A stretch of 64,000 nt of DNA from contig NC_087067.1 in the NCBI RefSeq assembly GCF_963678635.1, positions 21,384,596 to 21,448,595 on the forward strand, written 5' to 3'. The translations under genes were made by a program, and so were the position numbers. Within the stretch, counting starts at the first letter, position 1; each line of letters starts with the position of its first letter. Below are positions 45,033 through 56,232 of this stretch, one piece after another. The notes below the pieces were generated by a model that saw only the letters and a program-made list of their open reading frames with translations, did no database searches and had not been told where the DNA came from. Source of the stretch: Symsagittifera roscoffensis. Taxonomy: Eukaryota > Xenacoelomorpha > Acoela > Convolutidae.

Positions 45033-47138
45033 TTAAAGTTGTTTTTGAAATTCAACTTTCTTTAATATTTTAGATTGTGGGATGAATGTTTTGTAGTTTT
45101 TACGTGGTTGATTTCTAAGTCGTGATGATTCTCTATGTTCTGATTTTTCTACTTGTTCTTGTGGTAGAATTTTTTCTAGCATTTTCCTATTTTTTTCTTT
45201 CTTTTTGAGGTATTTTTGGGTCTGATGTTTTTTGATTGTTTTTAACTTTGTTTTGTTTTTGATTTTGATCTTCATGATGAGCGTTGTCTCGTTCATCTAT
45301 TTTTTTTTCTGTATGTGGATGATTTTGAATAACTTTTAAACCTGTGAAAGAATATAATTGAGTTAATTTGCGTAGCGCGTATTCTTTTGGGTAGTAGGGC
45401 AATAGATTGTTACGATGTTGAACAATTTCCTTTTTATTTGAATCTGTGAGTTTATACGTTACGTCAGTGGGTTTGCCAAATTTTGGTATGATCCTTTTTG
45501 AAGGGGTTGTAATTTTTTAGAGATTCCTTTTTGTGTTTTAAAGTTAAGTATTAAGACAAATGTTCCAATTTTTAAATCTGTGGCTGGTGTAATTAATTTG
45601 GTCGTTAATATTTTGCCTTTGTAACAATTTCTTTGTTACTTTTTGGTAAATTTCATTGTGTTTTTTATCTCTAATTAAAATCCATTCAGTGTGTGTGCCG
45701 GAGGCTAATTTGAGAATTTGTGGGTGATGAAAATGATCTTCATCATGTGTGTGTAAAGGTAGGTTATAACAAATTGAGTCTTTTTTATCAAATTGAGGTT
45801 ATAACAAATTGGCAATAACCTTGTGCATTTTTATGGGAATTTGCTGTAAACATAATTGGTTTACGTGGCTTTTGATTGAAAACCATTCCTAAAGTTGTCG
45901 TGATTTGTGAATTGTATGCTAAGGGAAATAATTTTACATCTGCTGACCATTCTGTGTATTTTGTATCATTTCCATTTATGATACATCTGAAATATTCTTG
46001 TAGTGAACGGTTCATATCTTCGACTAAACCGTTTGTCCAAGGTGCATGAGATGTACGTGGTTTATGTTTGATGTTATATAAGTGGCATAATGTGATGATT
46101 TCATTATTTATGAATTCTGTACCGTTGTCTGTAACTAAGATTCGGGTAGTCCAAATTTAGCTATCCAATGTTCATAAAGCGTCGTGTAGGCATAATAAGC
46201 ATTACAATGTGGTACTGGGTTGATTGCTACATAATGTGTAAATGCGTCAACAATGACCATAATGTAGGAGTTTCCTTCAGAGGATGGTGAAATTCGTCCT
46301 TTTGTATCGAATGAAATGCGATGGTTAAATTATAAACTTTGTCCTTTATCATCTTGTTTTTGTGCTATTTGTTTTGATTTGGATAAGTTTTGTTTAATTG
46401 GCATATTATACAATCATTGCATAATACTTTTATCCAAATTGGTGCATTTGGGAAATAAAAATATTGAGTCAAATTTGAGTATGTTTTCTCTGATCCGGAG
46501 TGTCCTTTAGTATTTTGTGTATGTGAGATGTTAAAAGCTATTAATATCATACTTAAAGGAAGACAGGGAACTTTAGAATCATTTAATTGATATTCTAAAA
46601 GATCTGTATTTTCATTAATTGTTGTGTTATTAAATTTTCGGAAAAATCGGAGGAGTGTTTTATTTCCTAAAATTGTGGTATCTGCTTTTACGGGCTTAGT
46701 TTTGTATTTGTGCCATGATTTTAATTGTCTAATTACTGGGTCGAGATTTTGATATTGTTTTAAGATTTCGAGTGTAATTTTATCTGTTGGGGGAGAAAAA
46801 TATTGTCAAATTCTAGTTTTGATAGGGGAATTGTGTCAAGTGGGTCATGGAAATCAAAAACTTGATTTATTGTGTATTTTGAATCATTTGTTTGCGGTCC
46901 TGATAAATTTATTTTATCGGTTAAATTTTCTTTTTCGATTAATGGAAAAAGTTCTTTTTTATGCGAATGTTGTTTTTTTAGTGTTATTTTTTATCCATTG
47001 TGAGTATGGAATTGGTTTAAAAGTTGATGTTCTAAGTAAATCAACTTCGTAGTGATTATTTTGGCAATCTAAGTAAAGTGGGAAATGTTGTAGATTATTT
47101 ATCTGTGATTAATCAATGTCAGTTTTTACTGCATATTT
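45033..47138 (-). pseudogene. Integrase of element B, frameshifted
   Basis: Zinc-binding domain at 46,550-46,365: NISHTQNTKGHSGSEKTY then CNDCIICQLNK, giving the HH-CC pattern. The catalytic core follows in mixed frames: first Asp in SFDTKG (about 46,300), then VIVDAFTHY, second Asp in LVTDNGTEF (about 46,110-46,140), Glu in NGLVEDMNRSL (about 46,000-46,030). ORF 46015-45788 covers the end of the core. A basic C-terminal tail is read in 45402-45187 and 45296-45033 (SSRLRNQPRKNYK). A one-base shift lies between the FG.P segment and VTDNG near 46,145. It would insert cDNA if intact; as sequenced it cannot be made in one piece. Confidence 0.75.
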
Positions 47139-49073
47139 TTATTCTAGTCGGGGTGATGTTTCATCTTTTGCAAGATAAAATTTAATATTTTGTGGTATTT
47201 CAACTGTAGTTTTTCGTGTGAGTAATTCAGGTGGCGTATTTCTACTTAATGTATCTGGTAACGCAAGGTTTTTTCCTGCTGTCGAAACTATATGTATTTT
47301 TGGAAATTTCATTAGAATTAGTTGAAATCTATAAATTCTATGATTTGGATTTGACTTTTGTGTAAAGAGAAATATAATTGGTTGGTGATCTGTGAATAGA
47401 ACTGTTGGGTGTTTTGATCCAAGTATCAGAAATTCATATTCTGTAAGTGTATAAATTATAGCTGTACATTCTCTCATTAGAGTTGAGATTCGTAGCTCTG
47501 CTTGAGTGAATAATCGTGAATTTGCTGGTATAAGGTTCATTTTAATTCTCCACTATGTGATTGTAGCAATGCTGCGCCGATGCCAAAATTTGAAGCATCG
47601 CACATTGCATAGAATGGTTGATTTGGATCTGGAATTGTGTTTGAAATTTGTGCAGATAAAAGTTTTTTAATTTCTTCAAATCGTGTTTGTTGTTCAGTGG
47701 TCCATTCAAAATTATTTTGTTGTCTAAGGATATTATAGAAGGGTCTTAAGTATAATTGCATTTTATAAACATATTTACTTAAGAAATTTAACATTCCAAG
47801 GAATTCTTGGATTTTCTTTTTATTTGTTGGTGGCTGAAGTTTTTGAATAGCATCAATGCGTGATTTTAATGGAGTGATAGTTTCTCGTTCTATATTATGT
47901 CCTAAAAATTTAACGCGTGTTAGAAAGAAGTGTGATTTATCGGGAGCTGCCTTCAGATTTTCGTTCTGAAGTATTTTATGACACTGTTCTAAAACTGTAA
48001 ACATTTCTTCTTTAGTTTGTGATTGCATAAAAAAATCATCTAAGTATGTGATTGCATTTTTCTTGAGTATTAATGGTCTAAAAATTTTGCTCATAAAGGC
48101 TGAAAAAGCTGCTGGTCCTATGGATATTCCATAGAATAACGATTGAATTCATATTGTTGATTTCCAATAACAAATTGTGTTAAACGTCGTGATTGTTCAT
48201 CTAGTGGCATTTGATTATAAGCACTATTCATATCTGCGTTTGTGAAATATTTACCGTTTATCTTTGTTAAGATAACTTGTATGGGTTCAATAGGCCAATT
48301 GCATTTTGATTCGTCAATTGATCAATTGAGGTATCTAGCGTCTAAAACTATTTTTAGTGATTCACCTTTTGCTAGAATGATAACAGGGTTGATAAAAGTG
48401 TTACCTTTTGGTTGTTCTTCCTTACTTACTGGTGAGATAATTTCGTATTGTTCTAAGATGTCAAGCAATATGTTTACTTTGTCATGTAAGTGAATTGGTA
48501 CTTTACTGGCTCTTTGTTTTTTGAAAACTGCGTCGGGTTTTAACGGGAGGTGTAGTGATGAACTAATTTTTCCAACGTCATATTTTGATGTTGCGTAGAC
48601 TGTTGAATATTTTAACAGTTGTTTTGCTAATTTATCAAATTCGGTTTGTGTGATTTGTGAATGTTCAAAATTAAACCTTGTTTAAAATTTTTGTTGTTCT
48701 TTTGTGTAATTTGTTATAAAATATGGTGGTTTAATGTTGGTTTAAAATATGGTGTTTTTGTGAAGTAAACTGTGTTTCTTTTTTCATTACTTATTATATT
48801 ATTTATGCATAATTCTTCGTCAAGAATTGTGGATTGGCAAATATCTAATAATTGGAGTATATTATTAATGCGGTAGGCTACTTCATTTATAGGTGAAATT
48901 GTAGCATTTGTTTCACAATATCCTAAAAGTCCTAAGGGTAATGTTACTTGATATGGTGTATTATTATACACGTTTAATGAAATGATGTCGGAATTCGTGT
49001 TTTTCGAATATTTTATGGATGAGATCGTAATTTTGAAAAATTTGTGGATAGGTTTAAATTCGAAGTCTGACAT
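47139..49073 (-). pseudogene. Reverse transcriptase and RNase H of element B, frameshifted
   Basis: Read in order on the minus strand: a pre-RT segment (ORF 49073-48714, NTPYQVTLPLGLLGYCE), an RT N-terminal part with KPDAVFKKQRASKVPIH and NPVIILAKG, a stop after DARYLN near 48,320, DMNSAYNQMPLDEQSRR, a frameshift near 48,140, then ORF 48094-47537 with the catalytic box ITYLDDF (48,032-48,055) and LGMLNFLSKYV. RNase H follows: CDASNFGIGAAL, a one-base shift at about 47,540, then ORF 47540-47139 with the Glu in ELRISTLMRE and TDHQP. NLALPDTLSRN closes the domain. All catalytic carboxylates are visible, but the frame is broken at least three times. Confidence 0.8.
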
Positions 49074-49499
49074 AAAAAGTTGTTGTTTGTTTTGACTTTT
49101 GTTATACTGATGAACTTGTTTTATTGAAAAATTATATATATTTCCTGATAGTGGTTTCAGGTGTTTCCGTTGTTGATTGTAAATGGGGTAAAATTTTGAG
49201 AAGAATGGTGGTTGTTTGTTTAATCTTTGGAAGAATGTTTGGGCTGTATTTGTTGTTTTTTGTGTACTTATCTTTGATTTGTATATTACTATTTAGGATT
49301 TTGATTGTTGGTATATATATTAGATATAAATGGTATGCCAATGATATTGTGTTTAATATCAGTAATACAAAATATTTGCTTATATGGTTTGCTTAAAACT
49401 TTGTTTTGTTCAATTTTTCTCGTGGGGAGAAGAAATAATTGGATTTTTCCATAATTTACTTAGGTTGATCCTTGTGCTGTTGCTAATTTACTAGAGGTT

Positions 49500-50315
49500 T
49501 CAAGAGGTGTTATTTTTGGATGTATTGATTTCATTCCATGTGGTAATATTAATTATATTTGATTCTGCTCCTGAATCAATTAAAAAATCAATTTCAAGAT
49601 CTGGTGGTTGAAATTCTTTGTTTCTTGGGCTTTCTAAGAGAAATGGAATTGTCCAAATTTTTTCTCCGGGTTGTTCTTTTTGTATATTTTGATAAATATT
49701 TTTTGTGTTTGAGCATTGTGTTTCGTCTTTTTTATCGGTTTTAATTACCGTGTTAATTCCGTTTACTTCTTGTGTAGTTTTTGTATTATCAATGGGTTCA
49801 ATATAGTAATTGTGAAGGAGTTCTAATTGATTTTCATATATATGTGAAGTAAAAGGTTGTTCAAATTTGATAGGTTCATAGTCTTTTTCGACTGTTATCA
49901 TATTTACAGAGATGGTATTATCTGTATCACTTTCTGTATCTGACGATTCACAATTTATATGATTTAGTTGTAGTTCTTTACTTCCTGTGTCATCAATACT
50001 TGGGGGGTCTGAAGTTGTTTCTATATTTGTCTGCACTTGATTAATGTGTCTTTGATGTTTTGGTGTGCTGAGTTTTATGGTGTAGATTCCATATTGTTGT
50101 GTTAGATCACATATGTTTTTCAAATAATTTTCAATAATTTGTCTTTTGCTTTTTACATCTGGGAAATCTGCTTTGCATGGGCTGATTCCTGGTTCAAACA
50201 AATTTACGAGTAAGTTTTTGCAAAAATTGTATTGTCCTCTATCATCGAGTGAAACTATAAGAAAGGGAAAAACTGCTTCGTCATCTGGACTTTCGTCACT
50301 TTGAGTGTGGCTCAT
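49500..50315 (-). CDS. Protease-containing ORF of element B
   Basis: A 271-codon ORF. The first 110 residues carry FPFLIVSLDDRGQYNFCKNL and might be a gag-like or linker domain. The middle is acidic and disordered. Near the end is FLIDSGAESNIINITTW, an aspartic protease active site (DSG) followed by hydrophobics (49,560-49,590). The ORF stops soon after, but the protease continues in another frame (HPKITPLETSSKLATAQGS), so a single-base loss near 49,520 cut it; the true polyprotein was longer. It starts inside the end of the preceding basic ORF. Confidence 0.65.
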   Translation of the reverse strand: MSHTQSDESPDDEAVFPFLIVSLDDRGQYNFCKNLLVNLFEPGISPCKADFPDVKSKRQIIENYLKNICDLTQQYGIYTIKLSTPKHQRHINQVQTNIETTSDPPSIDDTGSKELQLNHINCESSDTESDTDNTISVNMITVEKDYEPIKFEQPFTSHIYENQLELLHNYYIEPIDNTKTTQEVNGINTVIKTDKKDETQCSNTKNIYQNIQKEQPGEKIWTIPFLLESPRNKEFQPPDLEIDFLIDSGAESNIINITTWNEINTSKNNTS

Positions 50316-50757
50316 TTTTTCGTTTGATGACTGTTAATATATAACTATCGATTTGTCTAATTGGTTGATTCCAATTATACAAGTGTACTGGTTTGTGTTT
50401 GTATTGCTTTTTTATTCTTCTTTTTCCTCTTTTTGATGAATTTGAAGTTGTTTCTGAAACGGAAAAATATAATTGATCATGGATGGGACATTTTTTATCT
50501 ATTGATCCTTTTAATTTGTATAGTTCGTCTAAACTATTGACTTCTGATTCAGAAAATGCGTTGCTTTTTTTTTGAAAATTTTTTTCGTGTGATTTGTCTT
50601 TGTTTGTTTATAATTTTCCTTTTTTTGTTTGTAGTTTTGTTCTAATGTATCCAACTGTTTGTGTATGAGGTGTGATTACAAGATCGTATTTTTTGTTATC
50701 TATTTCACAGTTGTGTAAAACGATTGTTTGTTTATTTCCTAAATTTTTGAATGACAT
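50303..50757 (-). pseudogene. Small basic ORF at the 5' end of element B
   Basis: One frame of about 151 codons from ATG at 50,757 with a single TAA about 49 codons in. The start is SFKNLGNKQTIVLHNCEID; the end is lysine/arginine rich (SSKRGKRRIKKQYKHK). It could bind nucleic acid, as a nucleocapsid would, but no zinc knuckle is present. It overlaps the protease ORF start by about a dozen bases in another frame. A recognisable gag capsid was not found in element B. Confidence 0.45.
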
Positions 50758-51273
50758 AAGGTTTAGGATGAGGGATGCTAGAAGTTATTAGTTATTTCTA
50801 TTTCCTTAGACTGTTAGTCCTTACGATTTTTTAATTAGCTTAACCTGGGTCGTTTTGTTCAGTGTTGGAGAGAAAAGTATATCGATTCCGAAGAATGATT
50901 TTTCTACTTTCTTGTGGCTAGTCTAAGTTAAGTTGTAAACTTACTTAATCTTACTTAGGAGTAGTGATTGTGTTCAAGGATTGGAGAATAGTAAATCGAT
51001 CCACAAGGTTCAGGTATAATTAGAACGCAAGCAGTTCGTTAGAAACTATTTTAAACTTACTAAGTCTCAGATCTATCCTGGGTCTTGTAAGAGGAGGGTT
51101 CAAGTGAAGGATGAATAACCGAAGTTCTTCACTGTTTATCTTAATTTGAATGGTTAGTTTAATTGAAAAATTTCTATTAGTCCTGGGTCTTTTGAAAAGG
51201 TTGGATAGTGAATCGACGTTTGAGGTCGTTAGACACTTGCTAAGTGGGTGGGGAGAACAAAATTGTTCTTTTT

Positions 51274-51455
51274 GATCCAAGGATAGGCCTTGATGATCAG
51301 ATTTTAAATTTAGTGAGATAGAAAATTTATTAAGATCCAAGGATAAGCCTTGATGATCAGATTTTAAATTTAGTGAGATAGAAAATTTATTAAGATCCAA
51401 GGATAAGCCTTGATGATCAGATTTTTAAAATTAAGTGAATCTTTAAGGTTAAAAT
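51274..51455 (-). repeat. 60-bp tandem repeat, about three copies, in element B leader
   Basis: GATCCAAGGATA(A/G)GCCTTGA begins at 51,274, 51,334 and 51,394. Because the period is 60, the minus-strand ORF 51400-51020 repeats a 20-residue unit ending DHQGLSLD twice. The rest of that ORF has no known domain. The leader 50,758-52,041 otherwise shows no gene I can assign. Confidence 0.85.
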
Positions 51456-52041
51456 GGTTTAAATTTATTTGATAAAAGGATTTAGTTTTTCAATGATATT
51501 AGTGAGCTTATGATTGCTGTTATGTTTAGGTGATTGAGCTGGAGCAACAGGATGATTTATGATTACTAACTATTTATTGTCATGCTACTATTTTTTTTTT
51601 TCAATAACTATTTTTCAAATATGTTTTAAATAATACTGCAGAAATTAAGAAAACGATCTGAGATCTTTTTATCAATCGTTATTGTACATTCATAATTTTC
51701 TTTAGCGCCTGAAATGATCATGAAGATTTACTTCAAAATTTTATGTTTGCAAATGAAAATCTAATTTCATTGCTAATAAGATTCTAAATATAAAAGTTTG
51801 TGTTGGCTTTTGCCGTACAACCATAAAATTAAATGGTAAGTTTCTACTTAGTCGTATATCGTCTCTTATTCGAGGTCTTCTTCCAATACCAGGTAGTTCT
51901 AGTATTGTGCGGAATATTGGCTCTGATCTATTGAGTCGTAGAGACATTTCAATTAAGTTATTATCGTGTAACTTTTTGAAAATGTTTTGTCTAAATTCTA
52001 ATCTATATTTGGTTAATTCTAAGCTATTAAGGTCTTATTCG

Positions 52042-52059
52042 AGACTTATGGTCGCACCA
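52042..52059 (-). promoter_or_regulatory. tRNA primer-binding site of element B
   Basis: Two bases after the CA end of the 5' LTR, the minus strand reads TGGTGCGACCATAAGTCT. TGG next to an LTR end is diagnostic of a tRNA primer site. The first ten bases are identical to element A's site. Confidence 0.85.
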
Positions 52060-52061
52060 GA

Positions 52062-52473
52062 TGAGTTAAGATGTTATTTGGTTTAAATCATAGAGTAATT
52101 TTGGATAGGGTACACCGTCTGCTCGTCACGCTATCTTATTTTCGGCCGGATAGGTTCGTGCAACTTCTTAGTCTAATACCGATCCTAATCTTACTCTTAT
52201 ATCTACTAGTCTCAAGGTGTTTAACTAGTCTCTGCTAGGCTCAATAGATCTAGAGTATACTGGCTTATTGCGACTGCTGAAGTTCTCTTGGAGAGGCAAC
52301 TAACTTCTAAGTTAAATTCAAATCTCTCTGATGCTGAAATTACAAGTAACTTCAGCACTTACAAATAAGTGGGTTGTTAGTTAGATGGATTATGATTGGT
52401 TAATATTAAATATTTTACAGTGGTAAAATCTCCAATTTATCCAATTATAAAATGTAGTTTAGATCAGGTTCCA
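52062..52473 (-). repeat. 5' LTR of element B
   Basis: 412 bp, on the minus strand TGGAACCTGATC ... TTAACTCA, equal in length to the left LTR and about 96% identical. It is followed outside by AGAG (52,474-52,477), the target duplication. Confidence 0.95.
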
Positions 52474-53060
52474 AGAGGTTCTGAAGAATTAAACAATTTG
52501 GCAGGCTTCAGGATCTTACCAACGACGAGCATGATCTGCTAGACAGACCTCTATGATATCTATGCGCATCTTCGGACACCAGAGATATTGAGCAGCATCA
52601 GACATCGACGTTTTTTCAGGATGCGAATTGTGGGGCCGAGACAAAAGTGCTTTTCTCAGAATGTTAGAACAGCCATTTGATTGTCGGCCGTGGATGACAG
52701 CAGCGTCGACCGTGTATCTGAGGTCGTGAAAAAATCCTTACTGTCTTTTACCAGACATTGTTTCCGTATTTGGCCCAATTGACTGTGCTTCACCGTGATT
52801 ATTCGGAAAAGACCAGCATCAGTTAAAACATTGTAGACCAGATTGTAAAGCAGATGGTTTGAGATGAAATTGTTCATCTTGAAAAAAAAATCTGAGACAT
52901 TCTGATGAGTTGGCTAAGATTTGGGTGAATGCGAATTCCTTATTCATGATTAGTCGAACTTCCAATCAGTGCCCTTATCTGGCGATCCAGTAAATGTGGA
53001 AATATTGTGATAATATTCGGGATGAAAGAATCTGTTGGATAAAATTTCACAGCATGAAAC
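52474..53060 (-). pseudogene. Gypsy integrase relic D1, part right of element B
   Basis: DNA-similar to 54,412-55,310 of relic D2 (shared phrases TCGGACACCAGAGATATTGA and GTTCATCTTGAAA). The minus-strand frame gives AQYLWCPKM and EVCLADHARR, recalling the W.P.M..DI.....C..C part of an integrase zinc domain. Together with 36,060-36,486 this is one old element interrupted by element B. Confidence 0.6.
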
Positions 53061-53078
53061 TCCCCCCCCCCCCCCCCA
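53061..53078 (+). repeat. Poly-C run
   Basis: About 18 C in a row; length is probably unreliable. Confidence 0.8.
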
Positions 53079-53812
53079 CTGTTGAGTTGCAGTTAAAATG
53101 TAAACTATCATCAATTGAAAATTTTGGATACGTTAAAACCCAATTGAAAAAACGTTCTTGAATATGTTTGTACAATTACATAAAGCTATTTATTTGGATA
53201 ACTTTAACAGACCTTAGAGGCTTGCATAACCTTATGAGGAACAAACTATGTTCTGGATAGGCGCACAAATTGATGCGTGTAAGTCTCTGAAAACAAGGCT
53301 TTAAACATGAGTAGATTAAATGATCTTTAACTTGCAAACCTATCCGTAAAATGTTCCCGGGTTGACCTCCATACACCGAAATGGTTATCATACAATTCCA
53401 TTTAATATTTTGAATGCATAACGTAGTCCTGGATACGATAAAATTGGCTTTCATTTTCTTTTCACTTAATTTTTTTTTCGAAAACGCTGAAAATTCCTAT
53501 TTCTTTTGTATGGGGTGTTAATGTAAGCCTTGATCAATGTCTGATAACTTGAAAATTCAAAAATTTAAAATAATCATCATTAAAAAATTTTGCCAAAAAA
53601 TAAAAGTTCGTTACTTTTGTTATATCAATTATGAAAAACATCCAAATTCAGGTCGTTTGCTATGCATTGTACATGCAAGACCGTCCAACCTTTGGTGTTT
53701 TGAGTAACCAAGGTCTTTGTCACTTGTGTTCGGTTGCGAACACAACCAAAAACTTTGCAGAAACTAAATTTTGAAAGAAAAAATCAAAATTTTTGGTTTA
53801 TGTAAAAACACC

Positions 53813-53933
53813 TATCATACAATATTCATTTATGGAAAAATCTTTATCATAGAGATTTCATACAATGTTCTGTACGTATGGCATTGTATGGAATTGTATG
53901 ACAAGAAGTTTTTCATAAATGGAAATTGTATGA
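53813..53933. mobile_element. Small MITE-like inverted repeat
   Basis: ATCATACAATATTCATTTAT at the left and ATAAATGGAAATTGTATGAT at the right form terminal inverted repeats of about 24 bp around about 120 bp. A solo TCATACAATTCCATTTAA lies at about 53,388. Noncoding. Confidence 0.5.
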
Positions 53934-53989
53934 TTAGAAGTTTTGGTCAACCCGGGTTTAAAAGCATAATGCAGATAACACAGAGCTTT

Positions 53990-55310
53990 TTTAAGATTTC
54001 AAATATGCTTCAAACGAATATCGAATATACTCTAGAAAAGTTTTAGCCGCTGATTGATTATTTTTGAAAATTAAAATTAAACTCACAGTGCCTTGTTTGT
54101 GCTCAGTTGTCTGAATACATCTTTTAACCAAACCGAAGCCCCGATAATGTCCATTTGAGAAAATATTTGAAAAACTCAATATAATTTACAAAACTTAAAT
54201 TACGCCAGTTTTTCATTTTTAGCTCTTACATATATGTTTTTTTTTTAAATCTACTATATTGCTTGCTGAACTTGTAGTTATTGACGCTTAAATTTTATTT
54301 TGATAAGCCAACGACGGCTACTTTAAAATGTTTATATTCTCATCTGAATAAAAAGAGTCCATCAAAGTCCGACTGAAGCATTTCGTGCAGTCTGATGAAC
54401 TCTGGTAGAGATTTTGGAGAATTGAACGATTTGGTAGTCTTCAGGTTCTTACTATGCGCCGAGCAATATCTGCTAGGCAGACCTCGGTGATATCTCTGTG
54501 CATCGTCGGACACCAGAGATATTGAGCAGGATCCGACATCGCCTTTTTTCCAGGATGGAGCCGAGACTTAACTGTTTTTCTCAGACATGTTGAAACAGTC
54601 AACCGATTGTCAGCCGTGGATGACTGCAGCGTCTTCTCAGAATTTTGCGATTATTCTGCACCCTCAAAAATCTCTTCCAGTCTTCTGCCAGGATTTGTTT
54701 CCATATTTGGCCCGTTTGACTGTGCTTCACCGTGAGTGTCCTCCATCGTAGCCCAATTGACTGTCCTTCAAGACCAGAATCGACTACAAGAGTATTTCTA
54801 CTTCAAGGCTACATGAGTATTTGTAGAGCAGTAAGAAATAAATTTGCTTTTGCGGATATGATTTTGCATTTGCTGATATGATAAAATGTCTTCCCCACTT
54901 GACTTGAGATATCTTGCCTATGGTCATCCACTTTAGCCGGACTAACCTAAAAGTCTACAGTATCCTAGCATAACTTGGTATGTTTCTATCCAACGCCAGC
55001 CTGTCCAACGCGCATCTGTCCCTCTTCTCATAAATATTGGGCTTTTCCTCTAGTTTATTGGAAAGAGATAAAAATTGACTCAAAAACTCTAAAATGACAA
55101 GTTAGAGGAACAATTGAGTTCGGGTTTGAGATGAATTTGTTCATCTTGAAAGAAAGACAAGCTGATGATTTGGCTAAATTTTTGTTGAATACGAATTCGC
55201 TTCTCCTGTTTAGTCATATTTTTGAACGCCGCCCTAATGCGGCAATCCATTGAAAAATAGCAAATTAGTGAAAATTTTCTGGATAGCAGATTCTGTTGGA
55301 TAAAATTTAA
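53990..55310 (-). pseudogene. Gypsy integrase relic D2
   Basis: The minus-strand frames give HPGKKAMSDPAQYLWCPTMH (zinc-domain part), then LQSDFDGLF (core start) and further NNQSAAKTFLEYIRYSF in the position of the DNG..F..F block. The catalytic residues are eroded and stops are frequent. It spans without interruption the site where element B sits in D1. Confidence 0.55.
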
Positions 55311-55469
55311 CTGGTATTTAAATTTTTGCATAAACTGGTATAATTGGTAAAAACTATTTGCCGGTCAAAAAATTAATCTACAGGGATGAATTTGAGATTT
55401 GCATTAATTTGTAAATTAAGAAAGAGTTATCAATTATTTTGCTCAGGTTGACATCATCGGGTCTGTGGC

Positions 55470-55640
55470 TTAGCTGAAAGATGTATTCAGAAAACTGAAC
55501 GCAAACTCGGCACTGTGAGTTTGATTTTAACTTTCGACATTAATCAGTCAGCATTTAAAATTACTCGAGAGGATATTTGATAATCATTTGAAGCGACACC
55601 GAAATCTTGAAAAATCTCAGTTTTAAACTGCATTGTGCTT
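55470..55640 (+). pseudogene. Gypsy integrase relic D3, inverted orientation
   Basis: The plus-strand frame gives RCIQKTERKLGTVSLILTF then INQSAFKITREDI, matching the minus-strand frames of D2 (RCIQTTEHKQGTVSLILIF) and D1. The DNA agrees as an inverted repeat with 53,990-54,130. Confidence 0.55.
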
Positions 55641-55783
55641 CTAAATCTTTTACGGAGAAGTTTCTACTTGAAAATTAATTGATCAACTTACTTTTAAAGA
55701 TTTTTTTCTGGATTTCAGAGACTTACACACCTCAATTTGTGCCCCTATTCAGAATATACCTTAGTCGAACTTACAATTGCCGC

Positions 55784-56080
55784 CCTAATGTGGGGATCCA
55801 GTAAAAAGTAGCGAAAATGTGTGGAAATAATCTGGCTTTATAACGCTATTCAATCAAATAACATTATGCATATGTACATACAGTCGCAAGAGCGCTTTTT
55901 GTTGGGTTTTAACTTATCCAGAAAATTGGTAAAAACAATTTTTGTTTCATCACTACAATTAAATCCCTAATGTGGGGATCCAGTTAAAAGTCGCCAAAAT
56001 GTGTGGAAATAATCTGGCTTCATAACGCTATTCAATCAAATAACATTATGCAGATGTAAATACAGTCAGAAGAGCGCCGT
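55784..56080 (+). repeat. Direct duplication of about 110 bp
   Basis: CCCTAATGTGGGGATCCAGT begins at about 55,784 and again at about 55,968, each followed by about 95 matching bases including CGCTATTCAATCAAATAACA. The spacing is 184 bp. Confidence 0.85.
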
Positions 56081-56232
56081 TCCCCTAATTTATCATGTCA
56101 GAGTTTTTTAGCAATTGTTTTTATCTCTTTTCAATATACTATACGGCTAATTTCATAATTATAAGAAGTAGGACATGCGCTTCAGCCGTTTGAAAATCTC
56201 TTGATCACAATTTTTATCCAATCTCTCAGGCA

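Larger units (their letters stand above)
36487..52473 (-). mobile_element. Element B: 15,987-bp env-bearing Ty3/gypsy-like LTR retroelement
   Basis: Bounded by two 412-bp LTRs and a 4-bp AGAG duplication, with a primer site beside the right (5') LTR. Minus-strand gene order: leader with 60-bp repeats, a basic small ORF, protease, RT, RNase H, integrase, proline-rich ORF, env, long 3' ORF, small ORF, 3' LTR. It is much longer than usual gypsy elements (5-9 kb). The RT-RNH-IN order places it with Ty3/gypsy-type elements. Multiple stops and frameshifts show it is inactive as sequenced. It lies inside integrase relic D1. Confidence 0.9.
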
